In this document: positions 1-8,600 of the stretch, piece after piece
How the letters are laid out: every line of letters begins with the position of its first letter
How positions within the stretch are numbered: position 1 is the first letter of the stretch
Assembly: GCA_002159065.1 (NCBI GenBank)
Contig: LZRV01000066.1
Coordinates: 1-64,000, forward strand
Length of the DNA: 64,000 bases
Direction of reading: 5' to 3'
DNA from: Paenibacillaceae bacterium ZCTH02-B3
GTDB lineage: Bacteria > Bacillota > Bacilli > Paenibacillales > Paenibacillaceae
Notes under the pieces: generated by a model
Told to the model about the DNA's origin: nothing
Databases searched by the model: none
The model's input: only the letters and a program-made list of their open reading frames with translations
Translations under genes and position numbers: made by a program

Positions 1-127
1 GCGTTTGCCTCCGGCTTCCTTCAGATCCCGCCTCGCGGCAGGCACCCTTGCCTTTGGCTAATGGTAGGCGCTCGCCAGCCCCCATTCCGGACTTTCACCG
101 TAGAGATGACGCCCATGCTGGGCGTAC
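1..127 (-). mobile_element. 5' end of a group IIC intron (partial, runs off the window)
   Basis: Read on the minus strand, the segment opens with GUACGCCCAGCAUGGGCG and continues with GGUGAAAGUCC, UUAGCC, AAGGGUG and AUCUGAAGGAAGC. The order and spacing match the beginning of domain I of bacterial group IIC introns such as the Oceanobacillus iheyensis intron. The first base lies directly downstream of the hairpin at 131-165, and insertion behind intrinsic terminator stems is the known target preference of class C introns. The reverse transcriptase and 3' domains would lie left of base 1 and cannot be seen, so intactness is unknown. Family assignment is by recalled sequence pattern, without a covariance search. 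Confidence 0.8.
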
Positions 128-130
128 AAG

Positions 131-165
131 AAGCGGCCATTACGCCGTCGGCGTGATGGCCGCTT
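131..165 (-). terminator. Terminator-type hairpin overlapping the yxcD stop codon; intron target
   Basis: AAGCGGCCAT pairs with ATGGCCGCTT, and the stem extends inward through TACGCC/GGCGTG to a 3-base loop, about 16 bp in all. The TAA stop of the 140-424 gene lies inside the stem. The run of T expected after an intrinsic terminator is interrupted, because the group II intron begins 3 bases beyond the stem. Confidence 0.7.
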
Positions 166-424
166 CGATTTCTTCGTTCAGTTCCAGGCGGATGTCGTCC
201 GGGTAGACGCGCCGCCCGTATTCCGTGAGCAGATAGCGGATGATGGCTTCTTTCAGGTTGGCCTCCACCAGATAGCGGCTGCGTCCTTCCACCCAAACCT
301 CGGCGTTAAAGCCGAGTTCGTCGTCATACATGAGTTCCACTTCCACCGTCGTCACCGGCACCTGATGGCGTTCGGCCAGGTGCAGGCAGACGGCGTTGAT
401 GATTTCGTCCATCGACAGCCGCAT
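140..424 (-). CDS. YxcD-like protein (DUF2653 family)
   Basis: A 94-residue acidic soluble protein with no signal peptide. It starts MRLSMDEIINAVC and carries a central segment resembling the small YxcD/DUF2653 family of Firmicutes, whose biochemical role is unknown to me. It lies 3 bases downstream of the 428-889 membrane-protein gene, so the two are probably one transcript. Its stop codon lies inside the terminator hairpin. The family call rests on length, the opening residues and pairing with a secreted or membrane partner; no catalytic motif is evident. Confidence 0.65.
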   Translation of the reverse strand: MRLSMDEIINAVCLHLAERHQVPVTTVEVELMYDDELGFNAEVWVEGRSRYLVEANLKEAIIRYLLTEYGRRVYPDDIRLELNEEIEAAITPTA

Positions 425-427
425 CCG

Positions 428-889
428 TCAATACCCCCGGTTGCGGGGGGCAGGCTCTTGCCGCCGTTTCCTCTCGATGAACCGGTGGTAGAGATGCACG
501 GCCAGCATGAACAGAAGAAGCAGGGCCGTCGCATTGATGAGGAATCCGACGAGTTCGGCGAAAAATCCGCTGCCGAGCATGCCGCCGAGCAGGAGGCCGG
601 CAAGTCCACCCGCCGCCATGCCTTTCCAGAATCCGCCGCCGGTCATCGCGCCGCCGGGCGTTCCCGTTCCGGCCGGGCCCGTGCCGCTCCGGGCGGCCGT
701 GCCGGCGGTGTTGGCGCCGCTTCCGCCGTTGTTTTGCATCACGTTGTCTTCGGCTTTTTTCGGCGTGGTGGTAAAGGACCTTTTGCCGGAGCTGAAGCGG
801 ACCTTCGCCTCGGCATGCTCCATGTGCGGGGCCGCGAAGGACAGAGTGAAGGCAAGCAGCGTCAGCAAAATCAGCGTTTTTTTCCACAT
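428..889 (-). CDS. Exported/membrane protein, glycine-rich, unknown function
   Basis: The ORF is open further upstream, but the start chosen is the ATG at 889, preceded by GGAGG at a good distance; translation from it gives 153 residues. Residues 1-27 form a signal peptide or signal anchor (MWKKTLILLTLLAFTLS...). A basic Ser/Thr-rich stretch and a Gly-rich segment follow, then a hydrophobic region with GLAGLLLGGMLGSGF and a second membrane helix, and a basic tail (RFIERKRRQ). The Ser/Gly-rich region before membrane helices resembles Tim44-like bacterial membrane proteins, but no domain can be claimed. It is probably co-transcribed with the YxcD-like gene 3 bases downstream. Confidence 0.7.
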   Translation of the reverse strand: MWKKTLILLTLLAFTLSFAAPHMEHAEAKVRFSSGKRSFTTTPKKAEDNVMQNNGGSGANTAGTAARSGTGPAGTGTPGGAMTGGGFWKGMAAGGLAGLLLGGMLGSGFFAELVGFLINATALLLLFMLAVHLYHRFIERKRRQEPAPRNRGY

Positions 890-986
890 GTCGGGTTTTC
901 TGGCCTCCGTCGTCGATATGGTATCCGTTTGTTTATTACGGCCGTGGCGCGGTTTGGTTTCAGGTTCCGAGGGGGAAGCGCCGGCA

Positions 987-1574
987 TCAAGGCTCCGCGC
1001 GTTGAAGCGCCAGATATTCGTCTCCGTCGGTGACCAGTTCCAGCGCCCCGGTATGCGGGTCGATGATGAGCCCGTGCACCGGCGTGCCGGGCGGCAGCAG
1101 CGGATGGCGGCGGACGATTTCCACGCTGCGCTCGACGCTGTCCCGGACGCTGTCAAATCCGGTCAGCCAGCGGTTCAGGTCGATGCCGGCGTGGCGCAGC
1201 GTGCGGATCACGTCTTCGGACACGCCCCGCGCCTGCATGCGGCGGACGGTCTCGGCCGGATCGATCCCGGTCATGCCGCAATCGTGATGGCCGACGATGT
1301 ACACCTCTTTGGCGTTCAGTTCATATAGCGCCACCAGCACGCTCCGCATGATGTTGCCGAAGGGAGCGGTGACGATGGCGCCGGCGTTTTTGATGATTTT
1401 GGCGTCGCCGTTTTTCAGGTTCATGGCCTTCGGCAGCAGCTCCGTCAGCCGGGTGTCCATGCAGGTGACGATGACCATTTTCTTGTCGGGAAACCGTGTC
1501 GTTGCATAAGGCTCGTACATTTTCGTCTCGACGAACCGCCGGTTGTATTCGAGCATCTGATCGAGCGTGCGCAT
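987..1574 (-). CDS. Beta-class carbonic anhydrase
   Basis: Catalyses reversible hydration of CO2 to bicarbonate in the cytoplasm, using a zinc ion. The 195-residue protein shows the zinc ligands and dyad of the beta class: C38-x-D40-x-R42 (VTCMDTRL) and H96-x-x-C99 (GHHDCG). Length is normal for the small prokaryotic subfamily. The long upstream extension of the reading frame is the antisense shadow of the carboxypeptidase gene. The ATG at 1574 has a purine-rich AAAGGAAG ribosome site just before it and a promoter at 1651-1679. It is transcribed divergently from the M32 carboxypeptidase. Confidence 0.92.
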   Translation of the reverse strand: MRTLDQMLEYNRRFVETKMYEPYATTRFPDKKMVIVTCMDTRLTELLPKAMNLKNGDAKIIKNAGAIVTAPFGNIMRSVLVALYELNAKEVYIVGHHDCGMTGIDPAETVRRMQARGVSEDVIRTLRHAGIDLNRWLTGFDSVRDSVERSVEIVRRHPLLPPGTPVHGLIIDPHTGALELVTDGDEYLALQRAEP

Positions 1575-1647
1575 CGCGTTTCTTCCTTTCCCCGCACATG
1601 CGCGGACCTCTTGCCGAACCGGATTCGGCGGAGCCTCCCGCGGCATG

Positions 1648-1679
1648 TTGATTATACGGGAGGCGGAGGCTATGATCAA
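1648..1679. promoter_or_regulatory. Two superimposed divergent sigma-A promoters
   Basis: Plus strand: TTGATT (1648-1653), 17-base spacer, TATGAT (1671-1676), reading toward the M32 carboxypeptidase. Minus strand: TTGATC (1679-1674), 17-base spacer, TATAAT (1656-1651), reading toward the carbonic anhydrase. Each -10 lies on or beside the other promoter's -35, so two polymerases could not occupy the site together. Confidence 0.6.
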
Positions 1680-1763
1680 GGGGACGGCATCGAAGACGAA
1701 AGTTTTGGAGAAGGCCGCGGACGGTTTTTGCGGTCCGGGAGAAGACGGGAAAGGGTGTTGAAG

Positions 1764-3290
1764 GTGAGCCGGATTTCGGGAAACGCCGCTCAGGCGCTGG
1801 AAAAGTTCCGCGAATTGGCGCGCAGGATCAGGCAATACGAGGAAATTCTCGGCGTCGTGTACTGGGACATGCGCACGGGAGCGCCGCGCAAGGGGATCGG
1901 GCACCGCTCCGAGGCGGTGGGGGCGCTGTCCGACGAAGTGTTTCGCCTGATGGTCTCCGACGAAATGGGCGAACTGCTGGCGGCGCTGACGGAAGAGGAA
2001 ACCCTGCGGGAACTGGGCCGGATCGACCGGCGTCTCGTGGAGGAGATGAAAAAGGAATACGACCGCAAGAAAAAAATTCCGCCGGAGCTGAACCGGGAAT
2101 ACGTGGTGCTGACGACCAAGGCGGAGGCGGTGTGGGAAGAGGCGAAGGCCAGGAGCGATTTTGCGAGTTTTGCGCCCTACCTGGAACAAATCGTGGACTA
2201 TACGCGGCGTTTTGTGGAGCTGTGGGGCGTGAAGGGGACGCCCTATGACACGCTCCTCGACCTGTATGAACCGGATCTCACCGTCGCCGACTGCGACCGG
2301 CTGTTCGGGGAACTGAAGGCACGGCTGGTGCCGCTGCTGGAGGCGATCATGGATTCGCCCCATCAGCCGGACACGTCGTTTCTCAAGGGCACGTTCGACG
2401 CGGGCGCGCAGAAGCGGTTCAGCCTGTTCATTTTGCGGGAAATGGGATTCGATTTTGAAGGCGGGCGGCTTGACGAAAGCGTGCACCCCTTTGCCATCGG
2501 CCTCGGCCCCGGAGATGTGCGGATCACCACCAGGTATCTGCCCGACGACGTGGTGAGCGCGCTGTTCGGCACCATCCATGAAGGCGGCCACGCGCTCTAC
2601 GAACAGAATTTCGCGCCGGAACTGGCCGGCACGCACCTGGCGGACGGCGCGTCGATGGCCGTGCACGAATCCCAGTCCCGCCTGTGGGAAAACATGGTCG
2701 GCCGGAGCCTGGCGTTTTGGAGGCGCTATTTTCCGGTTCTGAAAAACCACTTCCCCGGGGCGTTCGAAGGGGTGACGCCGGAGGCGTTCTACCGCGCCAT
2801 CAACGTCGTGCGGCCGTCCCTCATCCGCATCGAGGCGGACGAGCTGACGTACAACCTCCACATCATGATCCGGTACGAACTGGAGAAAAAGCTGTTCAAC
2901 GAAGGCCTGTCCGTCCGCGACCTGCCGGAGGCGTGGAATGCCGCGTACCGGGAAACGCTCGGCGTCGAACCCCGCAGCGACGGCGAGGGCGTGCTGCAGG
3001 ACGTGCACTGGTCCGGCGGCGCCTTCGGGTATTTCCCGTCCTATTCCCTCGGCAACATGTACGCGGCGCAGATCATGCGGGCGGCGCGGCGGCATCTGCC
3101 GGACCTGGACGGGCTGATCGAAGCCGGAAAGCTGCTTCCGCTGAAGGAATGGCTGACGGAGCACGTGCACCGGCACGGCAAGCTCCTCAGGCCCGCCGAG
3201 CTGATCCGCGCGATCTCCGGGGAACCGCTGGGTTCCGCCTGTCTGTGCGACTATCTGGAAACGAAATATCGCGAAATCTACCGGCTGTGA
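1764..3290 (+). CDS. M32 family metallocarboxypeptidase (Taq carboxypeptidase type)
   Basis: Cytoplasmic zinc carboxypeptidase that trims C-terminal residues from peptides. From the GTG at 1764 (GGGAAAGG about 9 bases upstream) the product is 508 residues, the usual M32 length of about 500. A TTG at 1758 and a GTG at 1755 are alternative starts. The zinc motif HEGGH is at residues 272-276 (GTIHEGGHALYEQ), followed by HESQSRLWEN, which supplies the further glutamate seen in the family. N-terminal YWDMRTGAP is also typical. The frame is open to 1611, but that extension is low-complexity and not family-like. It stands alone, divergent from the carbonic anhydrase. Confidence 0.92.
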   Translation: MSRISGNAAQALEKFRELARRIRQYEEILGVVYWDMRTGAPRKGIGHRSEAVGALSDEVFRLMVSDEMGELLAALTEEETLRELGRIDRRLVEEMKKEYDRKKKIPPELNREYVVLTTKAEAVWEEAKARSDFASFAPYLEQIVDYTRRFVELWGVKGTPYDTLLDLYEPDLTVADCDRLFGELKARLVPLLEAIMDSPHQPDTSFLKGTFDAGAQKRFSLFILREMGFDFEGGRLDESVHPFAIGLGPGDVRITTRYLPDDVVSALFGTIHEGGHALYEQNFAPELAGTHLADGASMAVHESQSRLWENMVGRSLAFWRRYFPVLKNHFPGAFEGVTPEAFYRAINVVRPSLIRIEADELTYNLHIMIRYELEKKLFNEGLSVRDLPEAWNAAYRETLGVEPRSDGEGVLQDVHWSGGAFGYFPSYSLGNMYAAQIMRAARRHLPDLDGLIEAGKLLPLKEWLTEHVHRHGKLLRPAELIRAISGEPLGSACLCDYLETKYREIYRL

Positions 3291-3334
3291 GCCCGCTGCG
3301 GAGGGCTTGTCCGCTCCGCGTCCCCTCCGCCGGC

Positions 3335-3364
3335 GTCATGAATCCTCCATCGCGGTCATACAAT
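3335..3364 (+). promoter_or_regulatory. Probable sigma-E promoter of cotE
   Basis: CATACAAT at 3357-3364 is an exact match to the mother-cell sigma-E -10 consensus. GTCATGAAT at 3335-3343, 13 bases upstream, fits the -35. In B. subtilis cotE has a sigma-E promoter and a second sigma-K promoter. A possible weak sigma-K-like CATAGACTT lies at 3420-3428. Confidence 0.55.
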
Positions 3365-3465
3365 GGAACGGGTGCGCCGCACGCAGGGCTGTTTTTTTGT
3401 CACTCTAGACGAATGTCCTGCATAGACTTTAATCGAACGGAACGCATGGAGGAGGTCAACCGAAG

Positions 3466-4029
3466 ATGGCGTTGGCGGATAAACGGTTGCAATGCAGGGA
3501 GATCATCACCAAAGCGGTTTGCGGCAAAGGCCGGAAATTTTCCACGGTCACCCATACGATCACGCCTCCGCATCCCCCGTCCAGCATCCTGGGGGCTTGG
3601 ATTATCAATCATCAATACGAAGCGGTGAAGTCGGGGGACGGTGTGGAAATCATCGGTTCCTACGACATCAACGTCTGGTATTCCTACGACCGCAACACGC
3701 AGACGGACGTGGCCAAGGAAACGGTCACCTATTCCGAGCTTGTGCCGCTTTCCTATCTGGATCCGAAACACCGCAAATCCACGGAGGAAGTGTCCGCGGA
3801 AGCGATCCAGGAGCCGAATTGCGTGGAGGCGTCGATCCAGGGCCGAAACTCCGTCGCCGTCCGGGTGGAGCGGGAGTTCGCCGTGGAGATGATCGCGGAA
3901 ACGAAGGTCTGCGTCGCGGTTTGCCCCGGCGGATGCGCCGATGACGGCAAGGATGCCGGTTTTGCCGTCGGCATGGGCGAGGACGGTTACGAAGATCTCG
4001 ACGCGGATTTGCTGGAAGACGAGGTGTGA
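3466..4029 (+). CDS. cotE: Outer spore coat morphogenetic protein CotE
   Basis: CotE is made in the mother cell and forms the ring on which outer coat proteins assemble. The 187-residue product has the family hallmarks: REIITKAV near the start, KGRKF, PPSSILGAWIINH, GSYDINVWYSY, PNCVEASI, a VERE-FAVEMIAETKV block, and a very acidic C-terminus. Length is close to the 181 residues of the B. subtilis protein. GGAGGAGG lies 10 bases before the ATG. In B. subtilis mutS follows directly; here an amidoligase and a GH115 gene intervene. Confidence 0.95.
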   Translation: MALADKRLQCREIITKAVCGKGRKFSTVTHTITPPHPPSSILGAWIINHQYEAVKSGDGVEIIGSYDINVWYSYDRNTQTDVAKETVTYSELVPLSYLDPKHRKSTEEVSAEAIQEPNCVEASIQGRNSVAVRVEREFAVEMIAETKVCVAVCPGGCADDGKDAGFAVGMGEDGYEDLDADLLEDEV

Positions 4030-4401
4030 ACGCCGGGTTCCCGTGTCTCGCGCCGCCTGTGCGGACGGCCGCGCGAAGGGTGAAGCGTTCCTTTTGTCCG
4101 GCGCATTGGCGTTCGGTCCCGCCGCATGATCCTGCTTTATGTATACGCATCATTGTGGCAAAGTCGCGGGCGGACGCCCGGCCGGACGCGGCCGGATAAG
4201 CCCGGTTTGCCGGCGCGCGCCGCCCTCGGGACGATGCGGGAAGCCATATCGCGGTGCGGTTACGGGCAGCCCGGACCCGGCGCAAGCTCCGCACAAGGCG
4301 CGATGCCGACCGGAATTCGGCGCGGTGCCATGGAAAAGTCGGCACGGCGCCTGTTTGCGTTTGCGGGCGTTATTTTTTTGCGCCGGGAAGGGGCGGGGAG
4401 G
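4030..4401. other. Intergenic gap of 372 bases, no clear feature
   Basis: The frame of the downstream amidoligase stays open from 4126, but codons before about 4402 look non-coding (Gly/Arg/Pro-rich, no domain). I see no RNA gene, no strong sigma-A promoter and no T-tailed terminator. A local AT-rich patch near 4135-4160 (TTTATGTATACGCATCAT) could hold a promoter for the next gene, perhaps a sporulation one, but the match is weak. Confidence 0.4.
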
Positions 4402-5625
4402 ATGGGCTTGCGGGAAGAGGCCGCGCGCCTGCCGGCCGCGGCGGACATCGCGCGGATTTTGGCAAGGGAAGGCCTTCGGGCGCAGATGGAGCCGGATGCT
4501 CCCGCGCCAGACGGAAGCAGGCGGGATGCGCGCACGTTTTCGGTCACCGTCTGGGACCTGGAGGCGGTGGACATCGCCAGATGCGGGGCCGGTCCGTTGT
4601 TTCGACCGGCGCCGCCGGACGCGGCCCTGGCGCGCCGGATCGGGCGCGCCGCCGCTCGGGCGCTGTACGCGCTCGGCCTGGACGGGGGGCAGGTCCGGCT
4701 GGACGTCGATGCCGGCGGGCGGGTCACCGTCCGGGCCCTGTCCGCCACGCCGGAACCGGCCGCCGCGGATGGGGAGCGCCGGCTGGCGGACGCCATCCGC
4801 CGGCAGGCGCGGCTGCGGGAGGAGGAGCGGCGCCGCCCGCCGGCGGCGGTTCTCGGCGCCGACCCCGAATTCGTCCTGCTTTCGCCCGAAGGCCGCATCG
4901 TGCCGGCATCCCGCTATTTTCCGCCCGGCGCGGCGATCGGCAGCGATTCCCTCGTCGTGAGCGGCGTCCGGCGCTGGCCCCTGGCGGAACTTCGGCCGGC
5001 TCCCGCCGCCGAACCCGCCGTCCTCGCCGGGGAGCTGCGCCGGCTTCTCGCCGAGGCCGCGCGCCGCGCCGGCGACGAGCCGCTCACGTGGCGTGCGGGA
5101 GCGCTGCCGGTGCCCGGCCTGCCGCTGGGCGGGCACATTCACTTCAGCGGCGTCGCGCCGACGCCCGTGCGGCTGCGCGCCCTCGACAATGCCGTAGCCT
5201 TGCCGCTTCGCCTGCTGGAGCCGCCGGGCGCCTCCAGGCGGCGGCCGCGCTACGGCGTGCTGGGCGATTTTCGCCGCAAGGCGCACGGCGGTTTCGAGTA
5301 CCGCACGCCGCCCAGCTGGCTCGTGTCGCCGGCGCTCGCCTGCGGCGTCCTTGCCTTGGCGAAGATCGCCGCCGAGACGCCGGAACGGATCGCCCGGCCG
5401 CTGGACGACGAACGCGTTCGCGCCGCATTCTACGCGGACGGCGAAGACGAGGGGGCCCGCCACGCGCTGGCGGGCGCGGTGCGCGAGGTCATGCGGTCCG
5501 TGCGGCAGACGGAGGGCTATGCGAAGTACGGCCGCCTCATCGCCCCGCTGTTTCGCGCCATCGAAAGCGGCAAAACCTGGAACGACGCCGTCGATCTGCG
5601 CGACCGCTGGCGGGTGCGCGGATAG
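4402..5625 (+). CDS. COOH-NH2 ligase-type amidoligase (phiEco32-like, PF14395 type)
   Basis: Predicted ATP-dependent peptide-bond-forming enzyme of the glutamine-synthetase-fold amidoligases. The diagnostic blocks are LGADPEFVLL, a GSDS segment, ELRPAPA, GGHIHFSG, and RKAHGGFEYRTPPSWL followed by helical SPALACGVLALAKIA. The Asp/Glu and His residues in these blocks probably bind metal and ATP. A preceding segment (RALYALGLDGGQVRLDVD) resembles the tail of an ATP-grasp fold. The start is uncertain: ATG 4402 has GGGGAGG immediately against it, TTG 4408 is better spaced, and the frame is open to 4126; about 407 residues are given here. Substrate unknown; position beside cotE suggests but does not prove a spore role. 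Confidence 0.7.
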   Translation: MGLREEAARLPAAADIARILAREGLRAQMEPDAPAPDGSRRDARTFSVTVWDLEAVDIARCGAGPLFRPAPPDAALARRIGRAAARALYALGLDGGQVRLDVDAGGRVTVRALSATPEPAAADGERRLADAIRRQARLREEERRRPPAAVLGADPEFVLLSPEGRIVPASRYFPPGAAIGSDSLVVSGVRRWPLAELRPAPAAEPAVLAGELRRLLAEAARRAGDEPLTWRAGALPVPGLPLGGHIHFSGVAPTPVRLRALDNAVALPLRLLEPPGASRRRPRYGVLGDFRRKAHGGFEYRTPPSWLVSPALACGVLALAKIAAETPERIARPLDDERVRAAFYADGEDEGARHALAGAVREVMRSVRQTEGYAKYGRLIAPLFRAIESGKTWNDAVDLRDRWRVRG

Positions 5626-5643
5626 GCGCGTCTTTCGCCGAAA

Positions 5644-8600
5644 TCAGGAGCGCGCGGTTTCGCGCGGCTCCCGGACCGAATAGCGCCAGGCGCGCTCCGT
5701 GCCGTCGTCCAGGCGCAGGGACACGCACAGCCAAAGGCGGGAGACGCCCGGCCGCGCGGACGGCAGCTTGAGCTGCAGCATTTCCCTGCCGCCGCGCTCC
5801 AGGCGGCCGACCGCTTCCACGCTGCCCAGAAGGCTTTCGTCTTCGCCGCGGAGCGCAACCGCAACGTCGTATCGCCGGCCGTACGCGCCGTCGTTGAAGA
5901 GGCCGATTTGCGCGATGAACGGACAAGCTTCACCCGCGTTTTCCCGGCGCAGCGTCGGCCGCACGCGGACCGTGTCCCGCTCGGCCAGGGCAAACGCGAG
6001 TCCGGCGAAGCGGAGGGTTCCCGACTCGGCGCGAATCCGCAGGCGGTGTTCGCCGGCCGGCAGCCAGAGGCCGGACACCGGCCGGCCTTCGTTGGCCGCG
6101 TCGAGCCGCACCGGCGGAAGCTCGGGCAGACCGCCCCATCGTTCCGGAAAGAGCGGCTCCATTTCCAATGCGGCGCGGAAGTCCGCCGCTTTTTCCGCCC
6201 CTTCCGGCGCGTCCGGTTCCGCGGACATGAGCCGTACATCGTACAAACCGGTTTCGTGGACGAAGACGTCCGCTTCCCACGTTTCGCCTTCCCGCAGCAG
6301 AAGGGGAGAAACCGGCCGCACCCGTCCGGGCAGATCGTACGGATCGAAGGCCGCTTCCGCCACGGCCGCCTTTTCCCGGACGGCCGCGGCCGCGGCGTTC
6401 GCTTCCGGCTGCCCCGCGCGCGGGCTTTCCGGAGGCCCGAGGTAACTCGGGCGCACGCCGCCGGCGTCGAGGACGATTTTTTGCAGCACGACCGTCGGAT
6501 CGACCATCCACACGCGCAGCGTATGTTCGCCGGGCGCGTCAAGGCGGTGGACGGTTTCGACGGTCCGGACGTTCAGGATGACGCTTTTTTCCCAATCCTT
6601 GCCGTCGTTGATGCCGTCGTAGGGACGGCTGTCGGCGCCGTGCGGCAGGCCGTCCCCGATGACAATCGGCCCGTCGTCGAAGGAAACGCCGATGCGCAGA
6701 CCGGCGCCGGGCACGAAGTCCAGCGACGGAGCCAGATAGCAGACCACCCGGATGTCCCCGGCGGTTGAAAGGCGCACGCGGTATTCAAGGCGCGGCGAGC
6801 TTTCGGGCGGCCGGGCGCTCGGCACGGTGACCGGAAAAACGGCCATGGACGACAGCGTTCTTCCGTAGCCGTCGATTTTGCGCCAGGACGCGCCGCCCGC
6901 CGGCACGTTCGCCGCAAAATGTTCCGCTTCGATGGAAATGTGGCCTTCCGCTTCCACGAATACGTCCGCCGCTTCCGTTTCGCCTGCGGGCGTTTGCGGC
7001 GCAAGGCCCGCCGGACGAACCAGGCGGACCCGCACGGTCACCTCAGTCCCGTCCGACCCGTTGATCGTTACCGTTCCTTCGGCCCGTTCGCCGGCCGGAG
7101 CGGCATCCCGGTCGACATCCACCCAAATCCGCTTTTGCTTCACGACGACCCCTTCCGTCACGTCGGGACGGATCCAGCCGTCGGCCTTCACCGTGAACGC
7201 AAAGGGCTCCGATCCGCGGTTGAACACGTCGATGTACCGCCGTTCGCGCGAATGCGGATCAAACGGCGGCAGCGCGCATTCTTCCTCTGCGCCCGGCCAG
7301 GCGGATTCCGAACCTTCGACGGCGACGCCCATGGCGGCGCCGGGGAGCGGCGACACGCGGCCCGTTTCCGGCATGACGTTCGTTTCCGGCTGGTTCCAGT
7401 AGGTGTACCCGATATGGGTCTGGTCCATCATGTGGTTCCATTTGCCCAGCGCGACGCGCCGGTTGTAATCGAAGGCCAGTTCCTCATCGGTTTCGAACAG
7501 GAGCTCGGCCCGGCGGGCTTCCGCGTTCGCCATCGCCCGGCCCTGGCGCGCGTAGAGCCTGCTTTTTTCCGCCCGCAGATGCAGCTCGTTGACGGTCGCC
7601 GACGCCTTGACGGGGTAGAGCACCAGCTGGAAAAAGGCGTCCCTGTACGCCGCGGGCAACTCCGCGTAAAGGCGTTCGGCCCGAACGACGGCGTCACGCA
7701 TGTCGGCGAGCGCCGTTTCCGCCTCTTTGTAATGGACCCAGCTGTAAAGCGGCACGGCGTTGAGCAGCTCGGGCTTGATGCGCCCGTTCCATTTGGTGTA
7801 GCGGGCGATGAGATCCGCGATCTCTTCGGCCGCGGCGCGGCCCGCGCCGAATTGCCGCATGGCCCACCCGACGCCGAACTCGCGCAGGTTGTCGGGGGAA
7901 AAGCCGTGGACGTTCCACGCCAGGCGAAGGAAAAATTCCGTCTGGAATTCCATCGGTTTCAGATCCCCGACGTTGACGACCCAGAGCCGGTCGGCGCCGT
8001 AGGCGTAGGCTTTGTGCATCTGCTCCCAGATCTTCGGAACGGGGACGGTGGCGATCCATTTGTAAGACCTTGGGTTGCCGACGTAATCCAGGTGGTAATA
8101 GATGCCCGCGCCGCCCGGACGTCCGCGTTCCTCCGGAGACGGAACCCGCCGCAGGTTGCCGTGGTTGTCGTCGGACCAAAGCAGCGTGACGTCGTCCGGC
8201 ACCCGCATGCCCCGCTCGTAATATTCCTGCACTTCCTTGTAAATCGCCCAGATCTGGGGCACCTTCGTGACGTCCGGATCCATGTGCCTTGCGATGATTT
8301 CCCGCTGGTCCGCGACGATGGTCTGCAAAAGGCGCATTCTTTCTTCCAGGGGCTCGCCGCTGCCCATCGGTTCGTCGCCGTCGCCGCGCATGCCCAGCGT
8401 GATGACGCTTTCGTAATCGCGGGCGCGGACGATGCCTTCTTCCCAGAAGCGGTACAGCGTGTCCCGGTTGGCGGCGTAATCCCACGGACCGCTGCGGCGT
8501 TTTTTCCAGTCCTTGTGGGGGCGCAGCATCGGTTCGTGGTGGGACGTGCCGATGACGATGCCGTACAGGTCCGCCACGGCCGCGTTTTGTTCGTCGTCTT

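Noticed and set aside
987-3176. 729-residue minus-strand frame across the carboxypeptidase gene
   Set aside because: Only its last 195 codons (carbonic anhydrase) resemble a protein; the rest is the antisense shadow of the M32 gene, common in GC-rich DNA.
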